Origin: an uncultured Paracoccaceae bacterium
Lineage (GTDB): Bacteria; Pseudomonadota; Alphaproteobacteria; Rhodobacterales; Rhodobacteraceae
Reading direction: 5' to 3'
Assembly: GCA_947500775.1 (NCBI GenBank)
Contig: CANMTD010000001.1
Coordinates: 310,001-374,000, forward strand
Length of the DNA: 64,000 nt
Shown here: one piece after another, positions 8,156 to 17,164 of the stretch
Position numbering within the stretch: position 1 is the stretch's first letter
Layout: each line of letters opens with the position of its first letter
Made by a program: the position numbers and the translations under genes
The notes under the pieces: generated by a model
Told to the model about the DNA's origin: nothing
Databases searched by the model: none
What the model saw: only the letters and a program-made list of their open reading frames with translations

Positions 8156-8347
8156 ATGTCTGATGAGTGGATTATTGAAGTTCTGACCGACCTAAAGGTA
8201 TTTGCTCAGATGAATGATCTGGGTGCATTGTCCGCGCAATTGGATCGCACCATGGATGTTGCTGAGCTGGAACTGGCGGCCGCGGCCAAGAACAAGCCCG
8301 ATGATGTTGTGCGAAGCGTTCCGCAATATCAGGGAAAATACCTCTGA
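8156..8347 (+). CDS. small hypothetical protein (63 residues)
   Basis: An acidic, probably helical 63-residue protein (MSDEWIIEVLTDLKVFAQMN...), with two Leu/Ala-rich segments and a short basic tail PQYQGKYL. Its reading frame, length and GGAAAG ribosome binding site support a real gene. It has no membrane segment, Cys motif or nucleotide-binding motif that I recognise. It lies 71 bases upstream of the helicase gene on the same strand and could share its transcript. I recall similar short proteins in related genomes but know no function. Confidence 0.6.
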   Translation: MSDEWIIEVLTDLKVFAQMNDLGALSAQLDRTMDVAELELAAAAKNKPDDVVRSVPQYQGKYL

Positions 8348-8418
8348 TCCGGTAAACTTGCAGGTAATCGCAGTTTGTTGGGCTGGCGCCCGAACAGACG
8401 TGGCGATAGGGTCCGCCC

Positions 8419-9957
8419 ATGGTGGTTCCCAGCGTAGAATTCTCAGAAGATCAGGCCGAGGCATTTGACAGCGTAACCGAGATGTTGCGCAGTGTCGGTG
8501 TCGATCTGGATGACGCGGTGCTGACCCCGCGCGCCGATGGCGCATCGGGCCAGATCATGGCCGTGATCGGTAAGGCGGGGTCGGGTAAAACCCTGTTGCT
8601 GGCGCGGTTCTATGAGGCTTTGCAAGAGGCGGGCGTCGACGTTGTTTCGGGCGACTACGAAGGCCGCAAACGCAAGGACAAACGCACCCTGGCCATTCTG
8701 GCCCCGACCAACAAGGCCGCCAGCGTGCTGCGCAACCGGGGCGTTCCGGCCACCACGATCCACCGCATCCTGTATACGCCGGTCTATGATCCCGAATACG
8801 AAAAGATCGCCGATTGGCTGGCCGGAAACGGTGACCGGCCCGAGGTCGAGGGGCTGACCGACGCCGCCCTTGACCGGGCCGAGGCGTTTTACCGCAACAA
8901 CAAATCCATCCCGGGCGCCTTGGCCGCCGCCGGTCTGCGCGGGTCGGATTTCATTCTGGGCTGGAAACGGCGCGAGGACCCGCTGGATATCGGCTTTGTC
9001 GACGAGGCCTCGATGCTGGATGCCAAACAGTTCGAGGATCTGCAGGAAATCTTTCCCACGCTGGTCATCTTTGGCGATCCCGCACAGCTGGCCCCGGTCA
9101 ACCAGTCGGGCAAGATGGTGTTCGACGATCTGGCCGAGCCGCGCAAACTGATCCTGCACCGCATACACCGGCAGGCCGAGGATAACCCGATCCTTGATCT
9201 GGCCCATGCGCTGTCTGACACCGACATGGGGTTCGAGGATTTTGAACGGCTGGTCGAGGAAAAATCGCGTAGCGATGACCGGGTTGTCATGGCCGGACGG
9301 GTCGAATCGACGCTGATGGCGCGCTCACCGGTGCTGGTCTGGCGCAACGCCACGCGCATTCGTCTGATCCATGCGTTTCGCGCGGCCTATGGCGCCCCGC
9401 CCGACGCGCTGCTGCCGGGCGAGCCGCTGATCTGCGACGGGATCGAACTGCCGCTGAAACATCGCAAGAAACGGCTGGACCTAGAGGCGCGGGGCCTGAT
9501 CAAAGGGGCGCAGGTGGTTTACCTGGAGCCCGGGCGCAAACCCGGTTTTTCGCGCCTGCATGTCATTGGCGCCGAAGACCCGCAGGTGTCCGCCGCCTCT
9601 ATCGTCAAGATCGAACTGCCGGACGAAGAAGAACCCTTTATCCCCTTCGCGGCCAACATGGGGGCGGCGTTCCTGCATGGGGCGGCCGTGACCATCCACA
9701 AGGCGCAGGGGTCGCAATGGGAAAACGTTCAGGTCTTTGCGCCCGATTTGTTCGCCGCGGCGCGGATGGGCCGGGTCGAGGCGGGACAGCCCTTGTGGAA
9801 ACGCCTGGCCTATGTTGCGATAACGCGTGCCGAAAAACGCCTGTTCTGGGTGGTGCGGAACCGGCTGGCGCGTCCCGACGGGCCGCTGACGGTGGATGAT
9901 CTTGCCAAGGCGCCTGTGCCCTTGGAACTGATACAGGAGACAGCGGATGGTGGATAA
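8419..9957 (+). CDS. RecD-like ATP-dependent DNA helicase (superfamily 1)
   Basis: 512-residue SF1 helicase of the RecD/Pif1-like type. Walker A is GKAGSGKT (51-58). APTNKAA (95-101) is motif Ia, VDEAS (194-198) is Walker B, and GDPAQLAPV (219-227) is motif III. TIHKAQGSQW (425-434) and VAITRAEKRL (466-475) are motifs V and VI of the C-terminal UvrD-like domain. A charged helical insert (about residues 122-190) separates motifs Ia and II. No nuclease domain is present, and no recB or recC is nearby, so this is a stand-alone helicase for DNA repair or replication rather than RecBCD. It overlaps the start of the following SDR gene by 11 bases. Confidence 0.85.
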   Translation: MVVPSVEFSEDQAEAFDSVTEMLRSVGVDLDDAVLTPRADGASGQIMAVIGKAGSGKTLLLARFYEALQEAGVDVVSGDYEGRKRKDKRTLAILAPTNKAASVLRNRGVPATTIHRILYTPVYDPEYEKIADWLAGNGDRPEVEGLTDAALDRAEAFYRNNKSIPGALAAAGLRGSDFILGWKRREDPLDIGFVDEASMLDAKQFEDLQEIFPTLVIFGDPAQLAPVNQSGKMVFDDLAEPRKLILHRIHRQAEDNPILDLAHALSDTDMGFEDFERLVEEKSRSDDRVVMAGRVESTLMARSPVLVWRNATRIRLIHAFRAAYGAPPDALLPGEPLICDGIELPLKHRKKRLDLEARGLIKGAQVVYLEPGRKPGFSRLHVIGAEDPQVSAASIVKIELPDEEEPFIPFAANMGAAFLHGAAVTIHKAQGSQWENVQVFAPDLFAAARMGRVEAGQPLWKRLAYVAITRAEKRLFWVVRNRLARPDGPLTVDDLAKAPVPLELIQETADGG

Positions 9958-10687
9958 AAGCATTCTGATCACCGGGGCCAGTTCCGGCATTGGCCGGGGC
10001 TGTGCTGAACGGTTTCTGGACGAAGGCTGGCAGGTGGGTCTGCTGGCGCGCCGGACCGAACCACTGCAGGAACTGGCGGCAGGGCGCGCAAACGCCCATG
10101 TTCTGGTCGCGGATGTTACCGATGAGGCGGCCGTCGAACAGGCGGTTCACGGCTTTGCCAAAGCTGTCGGGCATCTGGACGTGTTGTTCAACAACGCGGG
10201 CAGCAGCAGCCCGGGCGCCCTGATCGACGAGGTGCCGGTGGCCGAATGGCAGCGGATGGTGGATGTCAATCTGACCGGCATGTTTCTGGCGGCGCGGGCG
10301 GCCTTTGCGGTGATGCGGGGGCAGGATCCGCAAGGCGGGCGCATCATCAACAACGGCTCGATCTCGGCCCATGCGCCGCGTCCGGGCTCGGTCTGTTACA
10401 CGACCACCAAATACGCGATCACCGGCCTGACCAAGACCCTGTCGCTGGACGGGCGGCCCTTTGACATCGCCTGTGGTCAGATCGACATCGGCAATGTCCA
10501 AAGCCAGATGACCAATGTGATGGTTGCGGGCGTGCCGCAGGCCGACGGGTCCGTCCGGCCCGAACCGGTGATGCCGTTGGAAAATGTGGTCAACGCGGTC
10601 TGGTATATGGCCGGGCTGCCGCCCGAGGCGAATATCCAGACGATGACGGTGATGGCAACCAAGATGCCCTTTGTCGGCCGTGGCTAG
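9947..10687 (+). CDS. SDR family oxidoreductase
   Basis: 246-residue short-chain dehydrogenase. The cofactor loop TGASSGIGRG is at residues 9-18, NNAG follows at about 82-85, and the catalytic Ser-Tyr-Lys are seen as NNGSIS, then CYTTTKYAI (Tyr/Lys). It overlaps the helicase stop codon by 11 bases and is translated in another frame; AGGAGACAGCGG gives its ribosome binding site. The substrate cannot be read from sequence. Its pairing with a helicase gene is probably transcriptional convenience. It ends convergently, overlapping by 4 bases the stop of the TIGR02186-type gene. Confidence 0.88.
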   Translation: MVDKSILITGASSGIGRGCAERFLDEGWQVGLLARRTEPLQELAAGRANAHVLVADVTDEAAVEQAVHGFAKAVGHLDVLFNNAGSSSPGALIDEVPVAEWQRMVDVNLTGMFLAARAAFAVMRGQDPQGGRIINNGSISAHAPRPGSVCYTTTKYAITGLTKTLSLDGRPFDIACGQIDIGNVQSQMTNVMVAGVPQADGSVRPEPVMPLENVVNAVWYMAGLPPEANIQTMTVMATKMPFVGRG

Positions 10688-11445
10688 CCGCGAATATAGC
10701 GGAACACGGTCGACGCACCCCAGCCCGCCACGATGGCGATGATCAGCGACAGGATGCCATAGATCAGCGGCTTTTCATGGGCCAGCGTATATATCCAGCG
10801 TTCCAGCCCGACCTTGTTGACGGGCAGGGTGGTTTCATAGGCATCGATCACCTCGCCTCCGCGCACCAGAAAGATGCGGGTGGTGTAATCGCCCACGGTC
10901 AGGTTCGACGGCAGGGCGACGCCCCCCCGAAACAGGGTCTCTTCGGTCAGTTCGATTGTCCCGGGGTGCAGCTGATAAAGTCCAGACCGGGTGCGAATAC
11001 GCATCAGGGCTTTGTTGAATTCTTCGGTATCATCGACCGTACCGGCGTTGCCGATGGCCCGGATCGCCCGCGGGATCGAAATCTTGTGACGCAGGTCTTC
11101 GGTATCGGACAGGATGTCGACCAGGGGGGCGGTTGAACTGACCGCATAGAAACTGGGGGCGGTATCAATCTCGACCGCATCGGTGTTGACCCAGATGCCG
11201 AACCGGCGCGCCTTGCGCCTGACGATCACGGCATCCGACGGACCGGCCACGGTTATGATCACATCAAGGGGGGCATCTTCGGGGATCGGGGCTTCGCGTT
11301 TCACCGCGCCAAAGACCAGAATTTCAGACCCGGCAAAATTGGCAGTGATGGAAACGCGCGCCTGGCTTAGCCCTGCAACAACCTCTTCGGCATGCAGGGG
11401 CAGGGCGGCCAGCAGGTATAAGGCGAAAAGGCGCGCCAGCATCAT
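10684..11445 (-). CDS. TIGR02186 family membrane-anchored protein
   Basis: 253 residues: an N-terminal signal peptide (ARLFALYLLAALPLHAEE), an extracytoplasmic beta-rich domain, and one C-terminal membrane helix (LIYGILSLIIAIVAGWGASTV) ending in a short basic tail. The conserved segments GLSQARVSITANFAGSEILVFGAVKRE and FGIWVNTDAVEI match what I remember of the TIGR02186 family, which is usually found next to TauE/SafE exporters. Here the start codon overlaps the exporter stop codon, so the two proteins are translationally coupled and probably work together at the inner membrane. The molecular role is not known. Confidence 0.75.
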   Translation of the reverse strand: MMLARLFALYLLAALPLHAEEVVAGLSQARVSITANFAGSEILVFGAVKREAPIPEDAPLDVIITVAGPSDAVIVRRKARRFGIWVNTDAVEIDTAPSFYAVSSTAPLVDILSDTEDLRHKISIPRAIRAIGNAGTVDDTEEFNKALMRIRTRSGLYQLHPGTIELTEETLFRGGVALPSNLTVGDYTTRIFLVRGGEVIDAYETTLPVNKVGLERWIYTLAHEKPLIYGILSLIIAIVAGWGASTVFRYIRG

Positions 11446-12356
11446 TGGCCCGCCGCTGCCAGTGAATACAATTCGGACGGCATCAACAACAGATCAAGCG
11501 CCAGTTTTCCACAAACCCCCAGCACCATAAGGGCTAGCAGGACACGCAGTTGTTCGGCCTTCATCCTGACGCCAATACGTGTGCCGATCTGCGCGCCCAC
11601 GACGCCACCGACCAACAGAAAAACGGCCAGCACCATATCCACGGTATAGTTGGTTGTGGCATGCAGCAGCGTGGTAAACGCGGTCACGAAAATGATCTGG
11701 TACAGCGAGGTGCCAACAACAACCTTGGTCGGCATGCCCAGCATATAGATCATTGCAGGCACCATGATAAAGCCACCCCCAACGCCCATGATGGCCGCCA
11801 GAATACCGACCGCGAGGCCCACCAACAGCGGCGGAATCGCCGAGATATACAGGCCCGAGGTGCGGAACTTCATCTTGAATGGCAGGCTGTGGACCCAGTT
11901 GTGCTGGCGCCGTTTGCGCACCGTTCCCGGTCTGCTCATCCGGCGAATGGCGTTCAGGCTTTCGACGAACATCAACGCGCCGATGACGCCCAGAAAGACC
12001 ACATAGAAAAGCTGGACCAGCAGTTCGACCTGCCCCATCTGTTTAAGATAGTTGAACAGCAGAACCCCAAGGGCCGCACCCACCAGACCGCCTGCCAACA
12101 ACACGCTGCCCATTTTCAGATCGACGGTTTTGCGCCGGAAATGGGCTATCACACCCGAAATCGAAGAGGCGACAATCTGGTTGGCGCCGGTCGCCACGGC
12201 AACCGCTGGCGGGATGCCGATGAAAAACAAAAACGGCGTCATCAGAAAACCGCCGCCCACGCCAAACATACCCGACAATATCCCGACAAGACCACCCAGC
12301 CCCAACAGCAGGAAGGCATTGACAGATATTTCTGCGATGGGAAGGTATATTTGCAT
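11442..12356 (-). CDS. TauE/SafE family sulfite/organosulfonate exporter
   Basis: 304-residue polytopic membrane protein of the TauE/SafE (formerly DUF81) family. It shows the two-fold repeat typical of the family: GLGGLVGILSGMFGVGGGFLMTP near the N-terminus, and VGLAVGILAAIMGVGGGFIMVP in the middle, each followed by hydrophobic helices (about 8 in all). A basic cytoplasmic loop (MSRPGTVRKRRQHNW) separates the halves. Members export sulfite, sulfoacetate or related anions, but no sulfonate-degradation gene is nearby, so the substrate here is open. It is coupled to the TIGR02186 gene and lies 73 bases after importer 1. Confidence 0.88.
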   Translation of the reverse strand: MQIYLPIAEISVNAFLLLGLGGLVGILSGMFGVGGGFLMTPFLFFIGIPPAVAVATGANQIVASSISGVIAHFRRKTVDLKMGSVLLAGGLVGAALGVLLFNYLKQMGQVELLVQLFYVVFLGVIGALMFVESLNAIRRMSRPGTVRKRRQHNWVHSLPFKMKFRTSGLYISAIPPLLVGLAVGILAAIMGVGGGFIMVPAMIYMLGMPTKVVVGTSLYQIIFVTAFTTLLHATTNYTVDMVLAVFLLVGGVVGAQIGTRIGVRMKAEQLRVLLALMVLGVCGKLALDLLLMPSELYSLAAAGQ

Positions 12357-12429
12357 AACCGCTCCCTAGGCGTTTGCGTCTTGCAAGGCAAGCAACACCG
12401 ATAAGGCCAGTTGGCCCAACCGGTAAATT

Positions 12430-13395
12430 TCAACGTTCCTTTACATAAGGCTCGCCACCGGCACGCGGAGGAATGGCTTTGCCAACAAATCCCGCAAGGA
12501 TCACAACGGTCAGGATATAGGGCAACGCGTCCATGAACTGAACCGGCACCACGATCCCGCCCAGATCAATGTTCTGATACCGCAGGGCGATGGCCTGCAG
12601 GAACCCGAACAGCAACGTGGCCGAAAGCGCGTACCAGGGCCGCCATTTCGCAAAGATCAATGCGGCCAGCGCGATATACCCGCGCCCGGCGGTCATGTCC
12701 TTGACGAACCCGGCCTGCAGGGCCGTGGCCAGATAGGCCCCGGCAATGCCGCACAGCACGCCGCAGATCGCCACCGCCGCATAGCGCAGGCCGATCACCG
12801 AAACGCCCGCCGTATCGACCGCTGCCGGGTTTTCGCCCACCGCCCGCAGCCGCAGCCCGAACCGGGTGCGGAACAAGGCCCACCAGCTGAGCGGGACAAG
12901 GGCTATGGCAAGATAGACAAGGATCGTGTGACCCGAGATCAGGTCGTGATAGATCGGGCCCAGCACCGGCACGTCCTGCAAGCTCTTTGCCAGCGGCAGG
13001 TCGATGGGCGCAAACCGCCCGCCGCCGATCAGCGATGGCGTGCGCCCGCCCTGTTGGAACCAGTCCTGTGCCACCACCACGGTCAGGCCCGCGGCCAGAA
13101 AGTTGATCGCGACCCCGGAAATCAGCTGGTTGCCCCGAAAGGTGATCGAGGCAAGCCCGTGGATCGCCGACAAAAGCAGCGATGCACCGATCCCGGCCAG
13201 CAGGCCCAGCCAGACGCTGCCGCTGACGGCGGCGATGGCGGCCGACATGAAGGCGGCGGCCAGCATCTTGCCCTCAAGCCCGATGTCGAAAATCCCGGCG
13301 CGTTCGGAAAACAGACCCGCAAGACAGGCCAGCAGCAGGGGCGTGGCCAGCCGGACGGTGGAATCGAGCACCTGAAGAACGGTCAGAAAATCCAT
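12430..13395 (-). CDS. BMP-type ABC transporter permease 2 (importer 1)
   Basis: Inner-membrane permease of the branched-chain-amino-acid/nucleoside importer fold, 321 residues from the ATG, with about 8-9 hydrophobic helices. RLATPLLLACLAGLFSERAGIFDIGLEGKML near the N-terminus and GLRLRAVGENPAAVDTAGV in the cytoplasmic coupling loop are family signatures. A GTG three bases upstream is an alternative start; the ATG is chosen because it forms a TGATG overlap with the preceding permease. It partners with the permease at 13395-14489. Confidence 0.88.
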   Translation of the reverse strand: MDFLTVLQVLDSTVRLATPLLLACLAGLFSERAGIFDIGLEGKMLAAAFMSAAIAAVSGSVWLGLLAGIGASLLLSAIHGLASITFRGNQLISGVAINFLAAGLTVVVAQDWFQQGGRTPSLIGGGRFAPIDLPLAKSLQDVPVLGPIYHDLISGHTILVYLAIALVPLSWWALFRTRFGLRLRAVGENPAAVDTAGVSVIGLRYAAVAICGVLCGIAGAYLATALQAGFVKDMTAGRGYIALAALIFAKWRPWYALSATLLFGFLQAIALRYQNIDLGGIVVPVQFMDALPYILTVVILAGFVGKAIPPRAGGEPYVKER

Positions 13396-14489
13396 CACGC
13401 GTCCCTTTTCCGCAGCGCCAGGAACAGTTTTTCCAGCGGCATCCGCACCATATTGTCCAGCGCCCCGGTGAACAGGATCACCAGCGCCTGAATGACCACG
13501 ATCAACTCGCGCGGGATATCGGTGAACAGCGCCAGTTCGGCCCCGCCCTGATAGAGGAACCCGAACAGGATCGCGGCCAGAAACACGCCGAACGGATGGC
13601 TGCGGCCCATCAGGGCCACGGCGATGCCGATGAACCCGGCGCCTTCGACCGAATTCAGGACCAGCCGCTCGGCCTCGCCCATCACGTTGTTGATGGCCAT
13701 CATCCCGGCCAATGCACCTGAAATCAGCATCGCGATCATGATGATCCTGGTCGGGGAAATCCCGGCGTAGACGGCGGCGGATTCAGAATGGCCATAGGCG
13801 CGGATGGCATAGCCCAGCCGGGTGCGCCAGATCAGCAGCCAGACCAGCACACAGGCCGCAACCGCGATCAGAAAGCTGACATTGGCCGGGGCCGCCTTGG
13901 AAAAGGGAATGCCGATGGTCGCCAGAATATCATGCAGCGTGGGCAGAAAGGTGCCGGGCGGGAATTTGCCGGTCGCAGGATCCATCGATCCCGCCGGGCG
14001 CATCACATTGACCAGCAGATAGTTCAGCAAGGCCGCGCCGATGAAATTGAACATGATCGTGGTGATCACGATATGGCTGCCGCGTTTGGCCTGAAGATAG
14101 GCGGGCAAAGCCGCCCAAAGCGCGCCAAAGACCGCTGCCCCCGCCACCGCGACCGGCAGCGCAATCGCCCAATGCGGCCAGTCCACCGACAGGCAGACCA
14201 GCGCCACCCCAAGACCGCCCAAGGCGGCCTGCCCTTCGCCGCCGATGTTGAACATCCGCGCGTGAAAGGCCACCGCGACGGCCAGACCGGTGAAGATGAA
14301 ATTGGTGGCGTAATACAGCGTATAGCCCCAGCCATAGGTCGATCCGACCGCGCCGCTGACCATCATCTTGACGGCGGCAATCGGGTCTTCGCCGATCCCG
14401 ATGATGACAAGGGCCGACAGGGCAAAGGCGATCAGCAGGCTGAACAGCGGGATCAGAACCACATCCGCCCATTTTGGCATGACTTCCAT
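13395..14489 (-). CDS. BMP-type ABC transporter permease 1 (importer 1)
   Basis: 364-residue inner-membrane permease. Features are the early helix VVLIPLFSLLIAFALSALVII, the FNIGGEGQAALGGLG motif, and the coupling-loop sequence YAIRAYGHSESAAVYAGISP. The ATG at 14489 (MEVMPKW) is chosen because it lies just past the ATPase stop codon (14491); the longer reading frame would overlap that gene. It forms the membrane channel with the permease downstream, energised by the ATPase upstream. Confidence 0.88.
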   Translation of the reverse strand: MEVMPKWADVVLIPLFSLLIAFALSALVIIGIGEDPIAAVKMMVSGAVGSTYGWGYTLYYATNFIFTGLAVAVAFHARMFNIGGEGQAALGGLGVALVCLSVDWPHWAIALPVAVAGAAVFGALWAALPAYLQAKRGSHIVITTIMFNFIGAALLNYLLVNVMRPAGSMDPATGKFPPGTFLPTLHDILATIGIPFSKAAPANVSFLIAVAACVLVWLLIWRTRLGYAIRAYGHSESAAVYAGISPTRIIMIAMLISGALAGMMAINNVMGEAERLVLNSVEGAGFIGIAVALMGRSHPFGVFLAAILFGFLYQGGAELALFTDIPRELIVVIQALVILFTGALDNMVRMPLEKLFLALRKRDA

Positions 14490-14490
14490 C

Positions 14491-16056
14491 TTACGCCGCC
14501 TCCCCGCTGACACCGGCCATCAGCAGGCCCAGCTCTTTTTCATCTGTATTCTCGGGCAGGCGTTCGCCCATGATCCGCCCGTCGAACATCACGGCAATCC
14601 GGTCGGACAGGCCAAGGATTTCCTCCAGCTCGACCGACACCAGCAGGATCGCTTTGCCCGCGTCGCGCAGCGCGATCAATTGTTGGTGAATGAACTCGAT
14701 CGCGCCGATATCGACGCCGCGCGTGGGCTGACCGACCAGCAAAAGATCGGGGTCGCGTTCGATTTCGCGCGCCAGAACGATTTTCTGCTGGTTGCCGCCC
14801 GAAAAATTCTTGGCCGCCAGATTGGGGTCGGGGGGGCGGACGTCGAACCGTTCGATCTTGCCCCGGGTTTCATCCTTGATCGCGGCGTTGTTCATCAGCA
14901 GGCGGTTCGCCTGATAGGCCGGATCGTGGTGATAGCCCAGAATGGTGTTCTCCCAGGCCGTGAATTCCATGATCAGCCCTTCGTGCTGGCGATCCTCGGG
15001 CACATGGGCGATGCCACGGGCGCGGCGCGACTGACCATCGGAATGCTGGCCGGTCAGGTCGATTTCTTGGCCGTTGATGCGGATCGTGCCGGTGCCATGC
15101 TGGATACCGCCCAGCACCTGCAGCAACTGCGACTGCCCGTTGCCCGACACCCCGGCGATGCCCAGGATCTCTCCGGCTTTGACGTTCAGGGAAATGCCTT
15201 TCAGCCGTTCGACGCCATCGCTGTCCACCACTTTCAGGTTGTCGACTTCCAGAATGGTTTTGCCGGGCCGGGCCGGGGCCTTGTCAACGCGCAGCAATAC
15301 CTTACGGCCAACCATGCGTTCGGCCAGATCCTCGGGGTTGGTATCGCTGGTTTTGACGGTCGAGGTCATTTCACCACGGCGCATGACGCTGACCGTATCG
15401 GTGATATGCATGATTTCGCGCAGCTTATGGGTGATCAGGATGATCGTTTTGCCCTCGGCGCGCAGATTTTCCAGAATGCGGAACAGGTGATCGGCCTCGG
15501 CCGGGGTCAGCACGCCGGTGGGTTCATCAAGGATCAGGATATCGGCCTGACGGTACAGGGCTTTCAGGATTTCGACCCGTTGCTGATGGCCCACCGACAA
15601 TTCGTCAATGCGGGCGTCGGGATCGACGTTCAATTCGTATTCTTCGGCCAGTTGTTTCAGAATGCCGCGCGCCTTGGCCAGCGACGGGCGCAGAAAGGCG
15701 CCGTCCTCGGCCCCCAGAATGACGTTTTCCAGAACGGTGAAATTCTGCACCAGTTTGAAATGCTGAAAGACCATGCCGATCCCGGCGCGGATCGCCGATT
15801 GGCTGTCGGGGATCGCGGTTTTCTGGCCGTTGATGAAAATCTCGCCCGCGTCGGCCTTGTAGAACCCGAACAGGATCGACATCAGCGTCGATTTTCCGGC
15901 CCCGTTCTCACCGATGATGCCGTGGATGGTGCCGGGCATCACCCTGATCGAAATGTCTTTATTCGCCTGAACCGGACCGAACGACTTGGAAATGCCCTTC
16001 AGTTCAATGGCGGGGGCGGCCGCAACGGGCCGCCCCTGTTGTGTCCCGGCTGTCAT
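14491..16056 (-). CDS. BMP-type ABC transporter ATP-binding protein (importer 1)
   Basis: 521-residue protein with two fused ABC domains, as in nucleoside and sugar importers. Domain 1 has Walker A GENGAGKST (about 49-57), signature LSVGHQQRVEI and Walker B LILDEPTGVL. Domain 2 keeps GVSGNGQSQLLQ as a degenerate Walker A and NFSGGNQQKIV as signature, followed by LLVGQPTRGVD. A degenerate second site is usual for this family. It starts one base after the binding-protein stop codon, so the gene order bmp-ATPase-permease-permease forms one operon. The predicted substrate is a nucleoside or related base. Confidence 0.92.
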   Translation of the reverse strand: MTAGTQQGRPVAAAPAIELKGISKSFGPVQANKDISIRVMPGTIHGIIGENGAGKSTLMSILFGFYKADAGEIFINGQKTAIPDSQSAIRAGIGMVFQHFKLVQNFTVLENVILGAEDGAFLRPSLAKARGILKQLAEEYELNVDPDARIDELSVGHQQRVEILKALYRQADILILDEPTGVLTPAEADHLFRILENLRAEGKTIILITHKLREIMHITDTVSVMRRGEMTSTVKTSDTNPEDLAERMVGRKVLLRVDKAPARPGKTILEVDNLKVVDSDGVERLKGISLNVKAGEILGIAGVSGNGQSQLLQVLGGIQHGTGTIRINGQEIDLTGQHSDGQSRRARGIAHVPEDRQHEGLIMEFTAWENTILGYHHDPAYQANRLLMNNAAIKDETRGKIERFDVRPPDPNLAAKNFSGGNQQKIVLAREIERDPDLLLVGQPTRGVDIGAIEFIHQQLIALRDAGKAILLVSVELEEILGLSDRIAVMFDGRIMGERLPENTDEKELGLLMAGVSGEAA

Positions 16057-17052
16057 TTAGAACGACAGCACATCACAGGCGTTGTCCGCGCCATAATCCT
16101 GAACCTTGATCTCGCCCGCGATGATCTTGGCCTTGGCCTCTTCGACGGCGGCCTGCATCTCGGGTGTGACCAGATCCTTGTTGTTTTCATCCATGGCATA
16201 GTCGACGCCTTTTTCGGCCAGACCAAGGGTGATCACGCCGGTTTCCATGGCGTCGCCTGCGGACATCACGTTATAGACGGCAACGTCCACGCGTTTCAGC
16301 ATCGAGGTCAGAACCTTGCCCGGATGCAGGTGGTTCTGGTTGCTGTCCACACCGATTGACAGGATGCCTTCGTCGGCGGCCACTTGCAGGACACCGACAC
16401 CGGTGCCACCTGCAGCGGCGTAAATCACATCAGCCCCTTGCGAGATTTGTGCGCGCGTCAGCTCGCCGCCCTTGACCGGGTCGTTCCAGGCCGACGGCGT
16501 GGTGCCGGTCATGTTGGAAATCACGGTCGCATCGGGGTTGGCCGCCTTGACACCCTGGGCATAGCCGCAGGCGAATTTGCGGATCAGCGGCACGTCCATC
16601 CCGCCAATGAAACCGACGGTGTTGGATTTGGAGGCCATGGCCGCCATCATCCCCACCAGAAACGAACCTTCGTGTTCGGTAAAGCCGATGGTCAGCACGT
16701 TGGGCGCATCGACATAGCCGTCGATGGTGACGAATTTCGTGTCAGGATAGTCGCCCGCCACTTCGCTGATCGGTGTGCTCATGGCAAAGCCGGTGGTCAC
16801 GATCGGGTTGGCGCCCACTTCGGCAAACCGGCGCAGGGCCTGTTCGCGCTGTGCTTCGGACTGCAGTTCGATTTCCAGGTATTTGCCACCGGTTTCCTTG
16901 GCCCAGCGTTCGGCGCCGTTGAAGGCCGCTTCGTTAAAGGATTTGTCGAACTTACCGCCAAGGTCAAAAATGATCGCAGGATCGGCCAAAGCGGCCCCTG
17001 TGCTCAGCGCCAGTGTCGCGGCTGCGCCAAGAAATTTTTGCATCATGGTCAT
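16057..17052 (-). CDS. BMP family periplasmic substrate-binding protein (importer 1)
   Basis: 331-residue BMP/PnrA-type solute receptor. The ATG at 17052 has GGGAG 8 bases upstream, and the sequence starts with a signal peptide (MTMMQKFLGAAATLALSTGA) cleaved after ALA-D, without a lipobox. The mature start AIIFDLGGKFDKSFNEAAFNG, VTTGFAMS, VGFIGGMDVP and GVDSNQNHLHPGKVLTS are family landmarks. PnrA-type receptors bind purine or pyrimidine nucleosides; the ligand here is not provable from sequence. It is the first gene of the importer 1 operon. It differs clearly in sequence from the second BMP protein at 53733. Confidence 0.9.
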   Translation of the reverse strand: MTMMQKFLGAAATLALSTGAALADPAIIFDLGGKFDKSFNEAAFNGAERWAKETGGKYLEIELQSEAQREQALRRFAEVGANPIVTTGFAMSTPISEVAGDYPDTKFVTIDGYVDAPNVLTIGFTEHEGSFLVGMMAAMASKSNTVGFIGGMDVPLIRKFACGYAQGVKAANPDATVISNMTGTTPSAWNDPVKGGELTRAQISQGADVIYAAAGGTGVGVLQVAADEGILSIGVDSNQNHLHPGKVLTSMLKRVDVAVYNVMSAGDAMETGVITLGLAEKGVDYAMDENNKDLVTPEMQAAVEEAKAKIIAGEIKVQDYGADNACDVLSF

Positions 17053-17164
17053 GGTGGAACTCCCGGTTGTTGTTCTGCTGTGCCGCTCTGATTGGTGGCT
17101 GCGCCCGTTGCCAATAGATCGGACAAGGATCATGCGCAATTAAGGCCGCAGCCGTGTCAGGTGG

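Noticed and set aside
14368-16359. A 663-codon open frame on the plus strand opposite the ABC ATPase and BMP genes
   Set aside because: It mirrors genes with clear Walker motifs and family signatures; the antisense frame is Gln/His/Asp-rich without any domain, an artefact of GC-rich codon bias.
13888-17164. Whether the two BMP-type transporters are a recent duplication
   Set aside because: The receptors, permeases and ATPases differ throughout and gene order differs (bmp first versus last), so they are separate family members, not a fresh copy.
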